From: Stentor coeruleus
Lineage: Eukaryota > Ciliophora > Heterotrichea > Heterotrichida > Stentoridae
NCBI GenBank assembly: GCA_001970955.1
Contig: MPUH01000954.1
Coordinates: 1 to 28,376 of the forward strand
DNA: 28,376 bases
Reading direction: 5' to 3'
The notes under the pieces were generated by a model, which had not been told where the DNA came from, made no database searches, and was given only the letters and a program-made list of their open reading frames with translations. Positions 9,025-18,380 of this stretch are shown piece by piece. Made by a program: the position numbers and the translations under genes. Within the stretch, counting starts at the first letter, position 1. Each line of letters opens with the position of its first letter.

Positions 9025-9549
9025 ATGAAGGAACGATTTGCAGGCTTTAAAGTTTATCTTCCTCAATTAGAATGCGATCCAGGACAGTTCAAAGGAGGTG
9101 TAAAACGCTTTCATCTACATAAAAATGAAGATTCCGCAGCTTTAGTACTTGGCAGTGCTGTGGTATATAATAAAACACGAGAATCTCATCCAGCATTTTC
9201 CTCTAAGCCTACTCCTAGTAGAGATATTATATCTTTATCAAAAAAAATACAGCCTAATTTCAGTCCCTTACCGCTTAATATTCCAGAAATAGGAAAGTCA
9301 AGAACTCCAATAAAAAACTCTTACAACAATCCTAATTATAATAGTTACCTTGAATTGATGTCACATCCAGCTTTTAGACAGCCGAAATATACGAAACTTA
9401 ATCCAAAGAGAAATAAAAGCAATCCTATTGTTGGCTATGCAGAAAACTATCGAAGTCAAGAAAATTCGTTCATTGAAAGTAGAGGGATTATGATGCAAAA
9501 CGGTAGTAGAATTCTAGGAATAAATGATAAATCCAATTATTTGTATTAG
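9025..9549 (+). CDS. Unrecognised soluble basic protein
   Basis: This 174-residue ATG-to-TAG protein has no signal peptide and no membrane segment. The N-terminal ~60 residues look structured (FAGFKVYLPQLECDPGQFKG, then ALVLGSAVVYNKT). The rest is rich in Pro, Ser, Asn and Lys and likely disordered. A short motif, SHPAF, occurs twice, near residues 55 and 112. Low-complexity basic proteins with repeated short motifs are common among ciliary or microtubule-associated proteins, but nothing here identifies a family. Coding status is supported by balanced composition and a frame much longer than chance in this AT-rich DNA. Confidence 0.65.
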   Translation: MKERFAGFKVYLPQLECDPGQFKGGVKRFHLHKNEDSAALVLGSAVVYNKTRESHPAFSSKPTPSRDIISLSKKIQPNFSPLPLNIPEIGKSRTPIKNSYNNPNYNSYLELMSHPAFRQPKYTKLNPKRNKSNPIVGYAENYRSQENSFIESRGIMMQNGSRILGINDKSNYLY

Positions 9550-9659
9550 TTTATATACCTGAGTAAATAAATTTGGGAAATATTGCGTCGATTTCCTTTC
9601 TAAGCAACTAATAATAACTTTAATGTCACTATAACATCAAATTTAATATGCTAATTAGT

Positions 9660-10472
9660 CTATTCTTTTTTTGCCTTTTTCTTATACGAGTAAAGAACTT
9701 CAGAGTAGTCAGGGTCTGGCGAGTCGACAAAAGGGTTAAACCAATCAATAACAGATTCACCTAACGATGCTTTTAGATTTTCTATTGAAGTTTTATTAAC
9801 CCCAACCATATCTGCAAGTTTTTCTACTTCTGTCTGGTTGTTTAATATCGCATCCATCTGATCGTAAAACATAACCAAAGTAAATATAAGAAACACACTC
9901 GCAATAACCCCAGTGAATATAGATATAAATAAGGACATAAAGCTATTTTCAAATTTTTGATTTTGAAGGGTAAAGTATACTAATATTGCATAAAGCATAA
10001 TTGATATAACTTCAAAGCAGCAAAGAAAAACATATATGAGAAAACAAGAAAAGAATTTCTGGTTTTTAAATCCAACACAATTATTAATCCAAGGACAGTG
10101 ATGATCCATACGATGTATGCATTTTTTACATGTTCGGCAGTGGTGAGTCCTATCAGGTTTCCATTGATCACATTTTTCGCAATATCTGATTTTTTCTATA
10201 GGAATACCTTGAGGTACAGGGAATTTAGGTGTGTAGCCAGGCTCCATGAATGATGCTTTCAAATGAGAGATAATTGCAAATAAAAAGAATATTTGGAAAA
10301 GGATATACCAGATATAGCCCCACATAGTTACTTTACCTTTGTGTAGAAACCACCTAGGAATCAACTCAAAAGTCAAACAGTACTCTCCTAGAAGCAAAAA
10401 TCCATAAGTGGAAGCTGCCACAGCAATCCTAAAGTAATATTCCATTGAATATTGATTCCTATTATTACTCAT
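9660..10472 (-). CDS. DHHC-type protein S-palmitoyltransferase
   Basis: This 270-residue zDHHC enzyme transfers palmitate to cysteine thiols of membrane-associated proteins. The cysteine-rich domain spans residues ~97-145 (RYCEKCDQWKPDRTHHCRTC, then CIHRMDHHCPWINNCVGFKN), with the catalytic DHHC at 123-126 and both zinc-binding CCHC sets present. Four membrane segments fit the family: ~12-32, ~50-70, ~140-165 and ~180-203. The TTxE-like motif appears as NNQTEVE (~211-217), and the C-terminal tail is short and basic. The ATG is at 10470-10472; a second Met nine codons on would also give a complete enzyme. The start lies only 5 nt after the stop of the P2X-type gene on the same strand, in a different frame. 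The active site looks intact. Golgi/ER or plasma-membrane location cannot be told. Confidence 0.95.
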   Translation of the reverse strand: MSNNRNQYSMEYYFRIAVAASTYGFLLLGEYCLTFELIPRWFLHKGKVTMWGYIWYILFQIFFLFAIISHLKASFMEPGYTPKFPVPQGIPIEKIRYCEKCDQWKPDRTHHCRTCKKCIHRMDHHCPWINNCVGFKNQKFFSCFLIYVFLCCFEVISIMLYAILVYFTLQNQKFENSFMSLFISIFTGVIASVFLIFTLVMFYDQMDAILNNQTEVEKLADMVGVNKTSIENLKASLGESVIDWFNPFVDSPDPDYSEVLYSYKKKAKKE

Positions 10473-10477
10473 ATACT

Positions 10478-11620
10478 TTATTCTTCATTAAAATCTTCAG
10501 ACTCCTTGATTTTAAGCATCTTGAAATGAGACTTCTCCTTTAGAATATTAAGCATAACAGCGTCAGTAATTGCATTGCTTGCAATAATCAAGCCTAAAGC
10601 TGAGGCGATTTGCAATACTATGTTAAAAAGTGATGAAGAAATATAAATTCCTAAAACATCAAAAAGAATGCGAACACCTTTCATATGGTAAAGATCTCTA
10701 TATAGTATATCTCCTTGACGATAATACTCGCCATGAGTCATGCTATAACCTCCACTGTCAACTGAGTCAAGTCTTGTAACTTCTAGTTTTGTATCGCAGA
10801 TTTCTGATGGATTTGCAATACATTGAAGAACTATAGTAGCTTTAAAAATCGCCCCTTTATCTGTGATATCTGAAAAATTTGTCCCTGCCATAAGGATTAT
10901 GTCACTTATTTCCCAAGCATTAGAATTACTGCCAGGGAATTTCTCAATGCTGCTAGATCCAAGAGTATCTTTTGAAAGTGTGGCAAGACGCTCAAATTTT
11001 ACTTTTATCCTTGACCAGATCATTTGATGAGCTGCATTTTCTAAGTAGTATATTTTTGTCGATAATGAGTTTTCTGGAGGACACCAGCGCCATGCTATAC
11101 ACCCTTTTGTCCCTTCAGGAGTATCCAAACACTTTCTGCCTTCAATAACATTAGGTAAATCTACAGGACTGCAATCTTCATCTATTTCACAATAAAGTAA
11201 TGGATCTGCACATAAACCTTGATATTGCCCTCTAGTTACTAGTATTTTGCTTGGGATAAATACCGCTGAGGTTTCATGTCCCCATGGATTCTCTTCAGGT
11301 ACATCCCAGACATATGCGTTATCTCCTGTTGAATATGCCAGACCGAGTAATGTTGAATAGGCTATTCCTTCAACTTTTTCTTTGTCTAAATAGCTTTGAT
11401 TGATCATAAATACGACAACTACAAGATAAACAATAATGATGAATAGAGATGAATAGTATATATAGCCAAGTCTTCTATCTAGAATGCGAACATCTTTTGA
11501 GGTCTGATACTCTTTGAGTCGCAACTTTATTTCATTCCATGAGTACCAGGCAGGTTCTTCTTGCTTGATTTCTTCAGTTTGAACAAGAGGTCTAGACTCA
11601 ATTTCTTCATCATTATCCAT
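10478..11620 (-). CDS. P2X-type ligand-gated cation channel, divergent
   Basis: This 380-residue protein has the P2X plan: short N-terminus, TM1 (~51-74), a large Cys-rich ectodomain, TM2 (~331-354) and a short C-terminus. The Cys-rich head region is clear (LCADPLLYCEIDEDC ~136-150, then C164, C174 and RWCPPE ~178-183, matching the family WCPxE). The pre-TM2 segment (EYYRQGDILYRDL, GVRILFDVLG) also aligns with P2X receptors, which open a cation pore when extracellular ATP binds. However, most canonical ATP-contact residues differ: the KxKG lysine pair reads K82-V-E84-G, the NFR motif position reads S293-M-T295, and the Lys before GIR reads H312. So it may be insensitive to ATP or use another ligand. 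Palmitoyltransferase and channel are adjacent, but a functional link is only a guess. Confidence 0.9.
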   Translation of the reverse strand: MDNDEEIESRPLVQTEEIKQEEPAWYSWNEIKLRLKEYQTSKDVRILDRRLGYIYYSSLFIIIVYLVVVVFMINQSYLDKEKVEGIAYSTLLGLAYSTGDNAYVWDVPEENPWGHETSAVFIPSKILVTRGQYQGLCADPLLYCEIDEDCSPVDLPNVIEGRKCLDTPEGTKGCIAWRWCPPENSLSTKIYYLENAAHQMIWSRIKVKFERLATLSKDTLGSSSIEKFPGSNSNAWEISDIILMAGTNFSDITDKGAIFKATIVLQCIANPSEICDTKLEVTRLDSVDSGGYSMTHGEYYRQGDILYRDLYHMKGVRILFDVLGIYISSSLFNIVLQIASALGLIIASNAITDAVMLNILKEKSHFKMLKIKESEDFNEE

Positions 11621-12237
11621 TTGATAATTTTAATTTTCTTAGAATATATGTATAATAAACTAAACATATTTGAAATTTTTCGACGAGAAAATCCGCACAT
11701 ACTAGTTGTAAAAAACAAATAGCACTTTGGAAAAGAGAGTGGCTCTATCGTAGATTTTTTTCTATTCTTGATGAATTTTTTTTGATGCGAAGCTTTTATC
11801 ATTTTTATCTATCAAAAAAGTCCAAGGCATTTTATTTATAGGCATATACTATTTTAATTGAATTAATCTATCAGAGATAGTTAGCCTAGCTATTTATAGA
11901 TAGGTTTTAATAATGTTCTTATTAATTTAATTAAAACTTTTATAAATAGCTTTATATGATTACTTAGTTTGAGTAACATATTTCCAAAATAGTTATAGTA
12001 AAATTTATTGATTTTCTTTATTGCATGAAACTAATTTACTAATGTCTTTTATGAATAAGATACCAGCTTTATTTTTTTATAGACCAATAAGTGAATTTAT
12101 ATAAATGCAAGCATGCTAGTTATTCTAGTTTGATTTATAGAGATTAGCATAGTTTTGCAAAATATAACATTCATTTTAATAAATCTTATTTAGAAAGCTC
12201 AAAAATCATATTATAATCTTTTCCTAGAATAATTAAA
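11621..12237. other. AT-rich spacer, no gene seen
   Basis: About 620 AT-rich bases upstream of the P2X-type gene and downstream of the pseudokinase. A 91-codon minus frame at 11527-11802 overlaps the P2X start out of frame and has no ATG-anchored coding character. Nothing else was recognised. Confidence 0.5.
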
Positions 12238-13296
12238 TTATCTGTCTAATAAAAGGTTCTCTAATACTTCAAAAATATTTTTCAAATATTCAATATTTGG
12301 TATTGCCTGCTTATTCATCCATGTTATAAGCATCTGCAATACTTCTTCAGCTTTATTTATTTTAATTTTACTTTTTTCAAGAACATCTGAATATTCTATG
12401 GCTTGATTACCAGCTAATGCACTTACAGAAGCAATTTTACTAATCATTTTAATAAGTTTTTTATTACTCATCGGAGATATAGGACTAATAGACTCTTCGT
12501 AAATAAATTCCTTGTTGAAAAAGTTAAAGTATTTGATTTGAATTGAATTCGTATACTTTTCAAAAAAAAATGAGCTTGTATTTATTTTATAATTTTGTAT
12601 CCCCTTAGACTGTAAAAACCAGCAAAGACTGACAATATCTTTGATAATTATTAACTTTAAATTAAAATCAGAAACTGTGCTTAAATACTCTTCAAAGTTT
12701 GTTTCATATTTTGAAACTACTAGAAATTCTTCTTTAATAGTTTTAAATTTTCCATAAACATTGCATATTCCCACATGCTTGATGTTCATAAGCAGGCTAA
12801 TCCTTTCATCAATTATTCCAATTTTATCATCATCAAATTTAAATTCATTTAAAGGAATAAAGGTAACTTCTTCATTATTGTAATAATATCTTTGGTCTAA
12901 TTTTTTAATCGAATTTTTTTCTAAAAGTCTTAAACTTAAATGACTTTTAGAATGTTTTTTCGGAAGTGGATTTTCAAGACAATGGAATAAAATATTTTCT
13001 ATAAAGATATTGAACAGCCTATTCCGGTTTTGCAATGATGTATTAAATTGATCTTGGGTTAAGTTCATAAGTAATTCTGCAAGTTCATTCTCAATACTCT
13101 CAGTGAAAGTAGTCTTCTTGGAAAAGTTTTCGAATTCTCTTGATTCAATTTTAGCACTCATCATTTCACATAAATTGCATAATTCGATCAAAGTTTGTTC
13201 AGATCCTTTATTTGAATACTGATTTATGATATTATTAAATGCTTCTAAAAAATCTTCAGGAGTAGTAAATACTTTTTTTTGACTCAATACAGACAT
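12238..13296 (-). CDS. Probable pseudokinase with helical N-terminal region
   Basis: This 352-residue frame runs from ATG to TAA. Residues 1-110 are helical and unassigned. From ~150 the sequence follows a protein-kinase layout: a helix C/beta-4-like stretch DERISLLMNIKHVGICNVYG (~163-182), a hinge-like FLVVSKYETNFEEYL (~191-205), and a helix E then SKGIQNYKINTSSFFFE (~230-246), where active kinases read HRDLKPxN. Next comes IQIKYFNFF (~252-260), where DFG is expected. The catalytic Asp of HRD (here Lys), the following Lys and Asn, and the DFG triad (here NFF) are all changed, and no glycine loop or beta-3 Lys is obvious. If the family call is right it cannot be a conventional kinase and would act as a scaffold or allosteric partner. 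The alternative is an unrelated helical protein. Confidence 0.6.
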   Translation of the reverse strand: MSVLSQKKVFTTPEDFLEAFNNIINQYSNKGSEQTLIELCNLCEMMSAKIESREFENFSKKTTFTESIENELAELLMNLTQDQFNTSLQNRNRLFNIFIENILFHCLENPLPKKHSKSHLSLRLLEKNSIKKLDQRYYYNNEEVTFIPLNEFKFDDDKIGIIDERISLLMNIKHVGICNVYGKFKTIKEEFLVVSKYETNFEEYLSTVSDFNLKLIIIKDIVSLCWFLQSKGIQNYKINTSSFFFEKYTNSIQIKYFNFFNKEFIYEESISPISPMSNKKLIKMISKIASVSALAGNQAIEYSDVLEKSKIKINKAEEVLQMLITWMNKQAIPNIEYLKNIFEVLENLLLDR

Positions 13297-14874
13297 AATT
13301 TTATAAAATCAAATAATTAAGTTTAATAAGTCTGTTTTAGCAAAATGCCAAGCAGTTGAAATAAAAAAGTAATAGTAGTTAATATCTTGCAAGATTGCTT
13401 TTAATTCGTTTTAAGGAACGATAATTAGACAAATATAGAAATCAAATTTAGCATAGGCTTAAAATATAAAATATTATTTATTCTAAAATGATGGAAAATA
13501 ATTTCAACCTTACTTAAATTTTTGTTTCTGGAATAATTCTTATTTGCACTTAATATTTTCAAAGGATAAACTTGAGTTATAGCTAAATATATATGTTCAG
13601 GAAATGTGTCTACGATACAAAATTTTTCAAAAGGAAAACTAGAGCAGTCTCTTCACACGAACGCTATATATGAACACAAATACCAAGAACTCAATCTTCA
13701 AACAAAAATTAATGACAAATTTCTAGATTAAGAAAGTGAAAAATTAATATTACAAGAAGTCAATGCAAGAACTAGAAAGAGAAAAGCAAATTTATAAGCT
13801 ATTGATAAAAATAAGGAAATTTAAGATTTCCACAAAAATCTCCAAGTAAAATAAACAGTATTTCATTATTTTGCAAAACCTGCTATCTTGACCTAATCCG
13901 CTTCTTAAACTAGGGAAAATCATCTTGATGTAAGAAAATGAAAGATTCGAGCCCTGTATGAACCCTCACTATCATTTATCTAAGGTTTAGCCTGACAGAG
14001 AAATTCAAAGCCAAAGTTGTAAGCATATTATTAGAATTATCCTTAAAAATCAACTCAATTAGCATTTTTAGTAATTAAGTTGAAAATTCTTTTATGTCTA
14101 AAACCCCATCGTCTTTCAAGCACTTTTTTGTCTAAGATAGGGCATAATCAAAACTTTTTATCTAGCCAAGTTTATGTCAGGATATGCAAAGGCTACTTAC
14201 GAAAGCATAATTTACTTATATTAATCATTTAAAGTTAAAATCAGCAAAAGATGTAACTTAAATTCTCATTTTGTTATAATAAATCGCAAAATTTATAAAT
14301 AAAGTTAACAAAAATGATAAATATACAAATAAGAATTTAAAGCATTTAATAGATTTTTAACTTAAGATGCTACTATTTGAATATAGGAGGTGTTATCTTT
14401 TGCTAGGGTGGAGATAATAAGATTTGAATAAACACTGAAATACTTAAGACATCAAGCACGCCTTACTATCAACATTTGGCAGAAAACAAAAAGCATGTTA
14501 TTGAAAATTGCAACGAATATAAAAATGAAAGACATGAAATAGAAACAAACTCAAAAATACGTGAATGAAGAAACTAATTTTCTTTTTCATTATCGCATAT
14601 CGTTTATGGATGAAGAATTTGAAAAAATACTTAGAGAAAAACACGACAAACAAGAAATAATAAAGATCGACAAAGAATTAAAAAACTTTATAACGAAAAT
14701 AAACTATAAAAGAAGAAAATTAATAAGGACTGGACAATAGTCAAGCGATAATTCCTACCTAATAATAATACCAACAAGACTATAAAGTTTAATCTAACAA
14801 CGCATCAATTAGAAAGTGAAAGAATAAAATAAATTTTATATAATAAAGCAAATATCTCTAATAAGCGCTTAACT
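13297..14874. other. Long AT-rich spacer with coding-like fragments
   Basis: Nearly 1.6 kb lacks an intact gene. Two purine-rich plus-strand patches look like remnants of coiled-coil coding sequence (about 13624-13860 and 14430-14745), listed separately. The rest shows stop codons at roughly random density. No RNA gene or tandem repeat was identified. Confidence 0.5.
14430..14745 (+). pseudogene. Possible decayed coiled-coil gene fragment
   Basis: One frame reads PYYQHLAENKKHVIENCNEY and continues with charged residues to a TGA near 14567. A second frame then takes over at about 14545 and stays open for about 65 codons, including FMDEEFEKILREKHDKQEII and ELKNFITKINYKRRK, up to a TAG near 14739. 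The two overlapping charged, helix-prone frames would be joined by a frameshift, which suggests a broken gene. No 15-nt intron bridges them. In DNA this AT-rich, Lys/Glu/Ile-rich open runs of this size can occur by chance, so confidence is low. Confidence 0.3.
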
Positions 14875-15822
14875 TTAAGACCTAAAGAGAATATCTAAAA
14901 GCTTTACGGCGGCAGCTCTAGGAATTCCTTCATCTTCAACTATTTTTTTGAAATTAGAATTATTCTCCATTTCCTTAATGCGTGTTCTTATAAGAGCTTC
15001 AAGCATTCGTTTTGTGTTTTGTTTGATCTGTCTGTGACGTTTTTCTGATATTTCTTGCTTCAGATTACGTGCTGTGTTTTCTACAGCTTTCCATAATGAG
15101 TCAATGCCTATTTTATTTAATGCACTGCAAAGTACTACTTCAGGCTTGCAATGATATCTACGGAGATTTAAATTGACAGCTGATTCTAACTCAAATTTAG
15201 TATATCTAGCCTTTTCGGCTAAAGGCCCATCAGCTTTATTAACAACAATGATATCAGCTACTTCCATTATCCCTTTTTTGATTCCTTGCAAAGAGTCTCC
15301 GGCTGCGGGGGTTGTTACAAACATGACAAGATCTGCAACTTCATCAACTGTAGTTTCGCTTTGACCTAGTCCGACAGTCTCTACAATGATTGTATTGAAT
15401 CCAGCACTTTCACATAAAGATATACTTTCACTACAACTGACAGTAACACCTCCTAGGTTACCTTGTGTAGGAGATGGACGCACATAAGCTTTAGGGTTGA
15501 CTGATAATTCAACCATTCTTGTCTTGTCGCCTAAAATAGAGCCTCCATGAGTAACTGATGAGGGATCTATAGCTAAAACCGCTGGCCTTTTCCCTAATGA
15601 TATTAAATGAAGGCCAAGAGCTTCAATCAATGTAGATTTTCCTGCTCCCGGTGACCCACAAATTCCTACTCTCAAAGTATTAGAAACATTTGGCAAACTA
15701 CTTAAAAGGTCTAAAGATTCTTTCCTATGCTGAGGAAGTGAACTTTCAATAAGTGTGATTGATTTTGCTAGTGCGCGTCTACTTCCATTCAAAATTTCCT
15801 TTGCTAATGAATGACCCAGCAT
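14875..15822 (-). CDS. MMAA: MMAA/MeaB GTPase, methylmalonyl-CoA mutase chaperone
   Basis: This 315-residue G3E-family GTPase protects and loads cobalamin onto methylmalonyl-CoA mutase. Motifs in order: LAKEILNGSRRALAKSITLI (family N-terminal helix), Walker A GSPGAGKST (~56-64), IDPSS (~85), GDKTRM (~98-103), the switch region VETVGLGQSE (~147-156) and the guanine-specificity NKAD (~195-198). The C-terminal helical dimerisation arm (~250-315) is complete. It implies B12-dependent propionate or odd-chain catabolism in this organism. Human MMAA carries a mitochondrial presequence of about 65 residues; here the frame starts at the first family helix with no evident presequence, like bacterial MeaB. 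Either the presequence is very short, an upstream exon is missed, or targeting is internal. No plausible upstream exon was seen in the 63 nt separating it from the next gene. Confidence 0.95.
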   Translation of the reverse strand: MLGHSLAKEILNGSRRALAKSITLIESSLPQHRKESLDLLSSLPNVSNTLRVGICGSPGAGKSTLIEALGLHLISLGKRPAVLAIDPSSVTHGGSILGDKTRMVELSVNPKAYVRPSPTQGNLGGVTVSCSESISLCESAGFNTIIVETVGLGQSETTVDEVADLVMFVTTPAAGDSLQGIKKGIMEVADIIVVNKADGPLAEKARYTKFELESAVNLNLRRYHCKPEVVLCSALNKIGIDSLWKAVENTARNLKQEISEKRHRQIKQNTKRMLEALIRTRIKEMENNSNFKKIVEDEGIPRAAAVKLLDILFRS

Positions 15823-15885
15823 TAACTTTTTATTATGATTATTAACTAAGAATTTGTGTATTTGAATACTTTAAATATATCTACT

Positions 15886-16647
15886 CTACTTAGTCTTAAT
15901 TTTTTCATCTGTTTCATCATTAAGCAGCTTAATTTTTTTGTCAATGTTACACTGGGGGGACTTGCGAGCTTTGACTACCAAATTTTGTAAAATGAATGGT
16001 TCAATATTTTTATTGTTTTCAGAGGCAATAACAAGATATAAGCAACCATTTCTAAATCTTGATGACACCTCTTTAACACTCAATTTTTTAAACTCTAATA
16101 TCGAATCGCTTTCTACTTGTACTATGCCAGAAATTATAATATCTCCATTTGAATTTATTTTTAAAGGCTTTACTGGTCTTTGGTAAGCAAATAGGGAGAT
16201 ACTAAAGATAGCTTTTTGATGTAGAATAGCTTCGTTACCATCTAAATCTACGATGCTTGCATTGAAACTGAAAATTCTATCTTTATACATCAGCCTTGGG
16301 AGTTCTTCATTCAACTGGATTTTATACAAGAACTTAGGGTTTTTTCCTGAAAAGTACTCTGAAATATCTGAACTGGAACACACATCATCAGAGCTACTCT
16401 CAGCAACAGGCTCAGGATTTTCATAAATTTTCTGTGTTTTGTTCAAAATTTCTTGTATTAACTTTTGCAATCCATTAAGTTCTTTTGACTGTTGTATAAC
16501 AATATTGTAAAGTCCCTGAATAAAGTAGGAGTAAGTGGAGATAGTACTATTTTGAAAGTATGTTGGAAGGCAGTTCTTAAAATATAAATTTTGCATGCAC
16601 ATGCATGATCCATCTGTCTTAGGGCACAAAGCGTTCTGATTACACAT
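15886..16647 (-). CDS. Unrecognised protein with Cys-rich N-terminus and beta-rich domain
   Basis: This 253-residue ATG-to-TAG protein begins with a Cys-rich segment (MCNQNALCPKTDGSCMCMQN, Cys2, 8, 15, 17, 26). A helical stretch with many Gln, Leu and Ile follows (~42-75), then an acidic Ser-rich linker (~78-97). Residues ~104-228 form a strand-rich domain with alternating hydrophobics (RIFSFNASIVDLDGNEAIL, then SISLFAYQ, then SSRFRNGCLYLVIASENNK) and a basic C-terminus. The domain may be an immunoglobulin-like or similar beta sandwich, but I cannot name a family. The Cys cluster could bind zinc. It lies 63 nt upstream of MMAA on the same strand, with no evident functional tie. Confidence 0.65.
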   Translation of the reverse strand: MCNQNALCPKTDGSCMCMQNLYFKNCLPTYFQNSTISTYSYFIQGLYNIVIQQSKELNGLQKLIQEILNKTQKIYENPEPVAESSSDDVCSSSDISEYFSGKNPKFLYKIQLNEELPRLMYKDRIFSFNASIVDLDGNEAILHQKAIFSISLFAYQRPVKPLKINSNGDIIISGIVQVESDSILEFKKLSVKEVSSRFRNGCLYLVIASENNKNIEPFILQNLVVKARKSPQCNIDKKIKLLNDETDEKIKTK

Positions 16648-18380
16648 TTATTAATGGTTAAGGTTAATTAGAAAAAAAATGCCTATACTATGATATAGAC
16701 TGCATAATATTTAATAGCATAGTTTATAATGAAGTACTAAGCATCCCTATAAACTAACTATCAAATAGAAATAAAGTAAAAGTTAGAATAATAATCTAGC
16801 TATTGATTTCATTTTTATATTTGCATTCTAGATTATTCGATAATATTATTAGAATATTATATGGAATATTTCGATAAGCACATAGAATAATACTTTGGAC
16901 TTAAGATGGAAATCTTATAATCCCTCAAAGATTTTGAAGACTGAATTGTGACTGGATTGGAGCATTAATTCAAAAGATAGCGTAGTTTGAGTTTTTGGAT
17001 TGACAAGTCTGTATTTGATTATAAGTTATCAAGAGAAAATGAAGAGAGGAACTTTGTAAGAGAATAAAGCATTTCACTATTGCTAAGATGCTTTGGTCAG
17101 GAGATATCAGCATGAAAGATATCGAAAGCAATGAGCTTAAACTTATAGTATATAATATTTTTTCAATTTAATTTCTAGACAATTATTTTACTAAAGAAAG
17201 GTAATAAAGTAAAAGAATAAACGCAAGATTAAGAAAAACAATGAATTTAAATGCTTATTAATATTCTTAAATAATATACCCAAATTTTAAGGAAAAATGA
17301 AGGTTCGAGTTCTGGAATTACTTTAAATATTGAAGAGAGATTCACTAAATAAAAAGAGTCTTCTCTTTAGTAAATACTTATCCAAAAATGGAAAAAGTTC
17401 AAGGTAAATTTAATATTATTATAATAAAATATATGCAAACTGTGCTGAAATTAAGTTAAGATAAATCAAAGGCTTATACAGAGAATTTTATACCCCTAGC
17501 AAAATAAAAAATCCTGAAATTAATTTTTATAGCTTCAATATAAAGGGTTACAATAAAAGATAATAGAAATTAAAATTTTGAATATATAGGATTTAATAAT
17601 TTGATCAGATGATGCATAAAAATAGAAATAAAATAGCAATAAAAATAAATAATGTTTAAAAAACTGTATTTTGTTTATTGATCAATTCCTACATAGGAAT
17701 AACTCAAGATATTTTAAAATTAAAGATACTAATAATTATTGCATTGTAAAACATATATTTATCATAGCATATGGAAGCCAATTTTAATTTAATGAATGAT
17801 AGTCTAACTTGAATATACATATCCCAAAAGTATAAAAAGCACAACCATTTTATATGAGACCTTAAACTATAAAATACTACCCCATAATAAAAATCCTTTA
17901 TATTTTCACATAGTCTTTAAAGCGAATTACCTAAAATAAATTCTTCACCTATAAAATCTTCCAATTTTTTTTTCCAATCTATGCAAGAAACTTTCGGATA
18001 AATCATCTTAATTTCCTAAAAAATGTGATTGCATATACTTATAAGATTATCGAGAATATCTGTATTCATTAACTTAATAATATATTTACCAATGCATTAT
18101 AAAATATTCAGTATAAGCTAATTATTGAAATGCTATTTAATAATAAAGTGATAATAAGCTGAGGATATCACAATAAGTGTTGTGATAAATCTAAAAGAAA
18201 GCAATTGAAAATATTAAGCCCAGCAATATATTAACTTGATGATTTTAATTGCCAATAATAATAAAATAATTATAATTTGTAACACTATTGAAGTGCTTTA
18301 AAAAAAGAAGCTTGCACATCTAGTTTTTTTAGCATACTAATTTATTTGTATCAGCAATTTAGCATAAAAAGTTAATCAGA
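16648..18380. other. Long AT-rich spacer
   Basis: About 1.7 kb separates the minus-strand unknown gene from the plus-strand synergin-like gene. A patch at about 16861-17440 has partly coding-like plus-strand frames (for example IAKMLWSGDISMKDIESNEL, from about 17075) but with several stops and no continuous reading. The remainder is very AT-rich with nothing recognisable. The final part should contain the promoter of the gene at 18381. Confidence 0.5.

Noticed and set aside
10440-10500. Fusion of the P2X-type channel and DHHC genes through a hidden intron.
   Set aside because: Joining the frames needs removal of a length equal to 2 modulo 3; 15- and 16-nt introns cannot do this, and a TAA precedes every candidate GT.
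11527-11802. 91-codon minus-strand frame upstream of the P2X-type gene.
   Set aside because: It overlaps the P2X start in another frame, is dominated by Lys/Phe/Ser low-complexity sequence and has no family signal.
13624-17440. Reading TAA/TAG as Gln turns several spacers into long continuous proteins, suggesting a reassigned code.
   Set aside because: Over the longest such frame (about 14106-14450) stops occur roughly once per 10 codons, as expected for random sequence this AT-rich, and all real genes in the window use CAA/CAG for Gln and TAG/TAA as stops.
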